A DNA stretch of 64,000 nucleotides, from assembly GCA_023151315.1 (NCBI GenBank), contig JAKLJE010000001.1, forward strand, positions 231,562 through 295,561, read 5' to 3'. The position numbers and the translations under genes were made by a program. The notes beneath the pieces were generated by a model. That model was given only the letters and a program-made list of their open reading frames with translations, had not been told where the DNA came from and searched no databases. This DNA comes from Bacteroidia bacterium. Its GTDB lineage: Bacteria > Bacteroidota > Bacteroidia > Palsa-965. The first letter of the stretch is position 1; each line of letters begins with the position of its first letter. Below are positions 63,070-64,000 of this stretch, in pieces.

Positions 63070-64000
63070 CTAATACGGGTAAATTATCTCGGTTAACCAC
63101 TTTGAAGGGTCACTTTCTGCCATCGGATCAGTCACGTAAACTTCCCAAACCGGGCCATTACACTGCAATTTATACGCATTCATCCACGCTTCAATTTTTT
63201 CGTGTGTCGCCGGAGTTTGTTCGTATGCACCGTAATGATACGCTTTCACAGCACGTATTTCCGCTTTTTCAGAAAAGTTGACACGTCCGGCGGTCGCCCC
63301 GTTTTTGTCAACCGGAATTCCCGCCTCCATCACAAAGTACATTCCTGAATCACCGAGCATTTTCACGGTGTGATAAATCCCGAAAGGTGCACCGTTCTGC
63401 TTCATGCCCTGTTTCGCCATCTCAGCCATTATTTCTCCGTAAAGCTCACCCAGTTTGTTGCTAATTTCCTTGTCAGTACAGCTGTCGCGAATTGACATGA
63501 CTTTCATTGCCGGTTGTGTGCTCCGCTCTATTTTCACGCCTCCGCAAATGGCAACGATCGCTTCGCAACGCATACGCAGTCCTTCCAGCGATTTCATGAA
63601 ATCACCTCCCAGCATGGCGTCCATATCCATGAATAAAGTCATTGGTCTTGCGAAAAACGGCATCTCAATATCCATGTATGTTGTTGCAAGAACTCCTCCT
63701 GTTGTATCACGGATTTTCCAACCACCTAAACTGGTTCCCATTCCTTCGAACGACAATTCGGTTTCAACAAATTTTCCGGGTTCACTCTTTGTGATCGTCA
63801 AGGATCCTTTGCCAACAGAGTCGTTGTTACTCTCCCAACTGTGCTTACAGCCAACACCTGATTCAGGACCTTCATACACAGACTTCATTGCTGTATCAAT
63901 GTTGTCCCAATACGACCAGGATTTCCAGTTTTTCAGGGTGTTGCTTTCATTGAAAACGGTTGTGGCATCTGCCTTTATAACCATTGATCTTTCAATGTGC
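63070..64000 (-). CDS. SRPBCC plus GyrI-like effector-binding protein, 5' end beyond window
   Basis: The reading frame stays open to the right edge (residues H-I-E-R-S precede M at 63984), so the true start lies outside. The N-terminal half is an SRPBCC (START-like) lipid-binding fold: TTVFNESNTLKNWKSWSYWD and FVETELSFEGMGTS, as in the polyketide-cyclase-like family. The C-terminal half (about residue 155 on) is a GyrI-like AraC effector-binding domain (VKIERSTQPAMKVMSIRD, AYHYGAYEQTPATHEKIEAW). Both halves suggest binding of a small hydrophobic molecule. No DNA-binding domain is seen. Confidence 0.82.
   Translation of the reverse strand, partial: HIERSMVIKADATTVFNESNTLKNWKSWSYWDNIDTAMKSVYEGPESGVGCKHSWESNNDSVGKGSLTITKSEPGKFVETELSFEGMGTSLGGWKIRDTTGGVLATTYMDIEMPFFARPMTLFMDMDAMLGGDFMKSLEGLRMRCEAIVAICGGVKIERSTQPAMKVMSIRDSCTDKEISNKLGELYGEIMAEMAKQGMKQNGAPFGIYHTVKMLGDSGMYFVMEAGIPVDKNGATAGRVNFSEKAEIRAVKAYHYGAYEQTPATHEKIEAWMNAYKLQCNGPVWEVYVTDPMAESDPSKWLTEIIYPY

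Overview
The window looks like a chromosomal segment of a Bacteroidetes (Bacteroidota) bacterium of moderate GC content. The evidence is: several secreted proteins with type IX secretion (T9SS) C-terminal sorting domains, a GldN-like protein, promoters of the TTG-N18..22-TAnnTTTG type instead of sigma-70 boxes, weak or absent Shine-Dalgarno sequences, lipoproteins with Cys lipoboxes, and an arginine operon built around an ArgF'-type (N-acylornithine) carbamoyltransferase. No tRNA, rRNA, CRISPR array, transposase, phage gene or origin was found. Genes are densely packed, with many ATGA overlaps.

Layout. 1-4910 (minus): arginine biosynthesis operon in the order GNAT acyltransferase, argG, argC, argD, argF' (argF' runs off the left edge). 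Its roughly 310-base leader contains an unannotated 45-codon ORF ending in an arginine-rich stretch, followed by a hairpin and T-rich tract: a candidate arginine attenuator. 4926-10510 (minus): patatin/outer-membrane barrel protein, BtuF-like binding protein, TPR-SpoIIE phosphatase. 10553-11929: cystathionine beta-synthase. 12010-15684 (minus): O-antigen ligase, chain-length protein and LolC/E-type permease. 15778-18618 (plus): NamZ-like muramidase and a secreted haem/copper monooxygenase-like protein. 18605-24149 (minus): M28 peptidase, collagen-like protein, T9SS protein, PAP2 phosphatase, aminotransferase. 24296-26818 (minus): five tandem DUF1573 genes. 26966-31522 (plus): valS and an M1 peptidase, separated by a 27-bp tandem repeat.

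31562-35288: YdcF-like protein, then a coupled pair resembling T9SS components GldK (FGE fold) and GldN, without GldL or GldM, and a putative aminopeptidase. 35300-40754 (minus): an apparent four-gene operon for three paralogous beta-helix-like secreted proteins and a T9SS protein with five 75-residue repeats. 41003-44383: fused isobutyryl-CoA mutase (icmF). 44394-48844: unknown exported proteins, a YcaQ-like glycosylase, a lipoprotein and a Kazal-domain protein. 48923-52801: RnfD/NqrB-like membrane protein and two near-duplicate DUF2330 proteins. 52832-53831 (minus): ECF sigma factor and a His/Cys-rich membrane protein. 53995-64000: PBP4-type carboxypeptidase, coiled-coil proteins, class-C beta-lactamase-like lipoprotein, esterase, MarR regulator, acyltransferase, LTxxQ-type protein, and an SRPBCC/GyrI-like protein cut by the right edge.

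The most notable items are the arginine leader-peptide attenuator and the orphan GldK/GldN-like pair. Identifications rest on motif recognition by eye; no database search or alignment was run.
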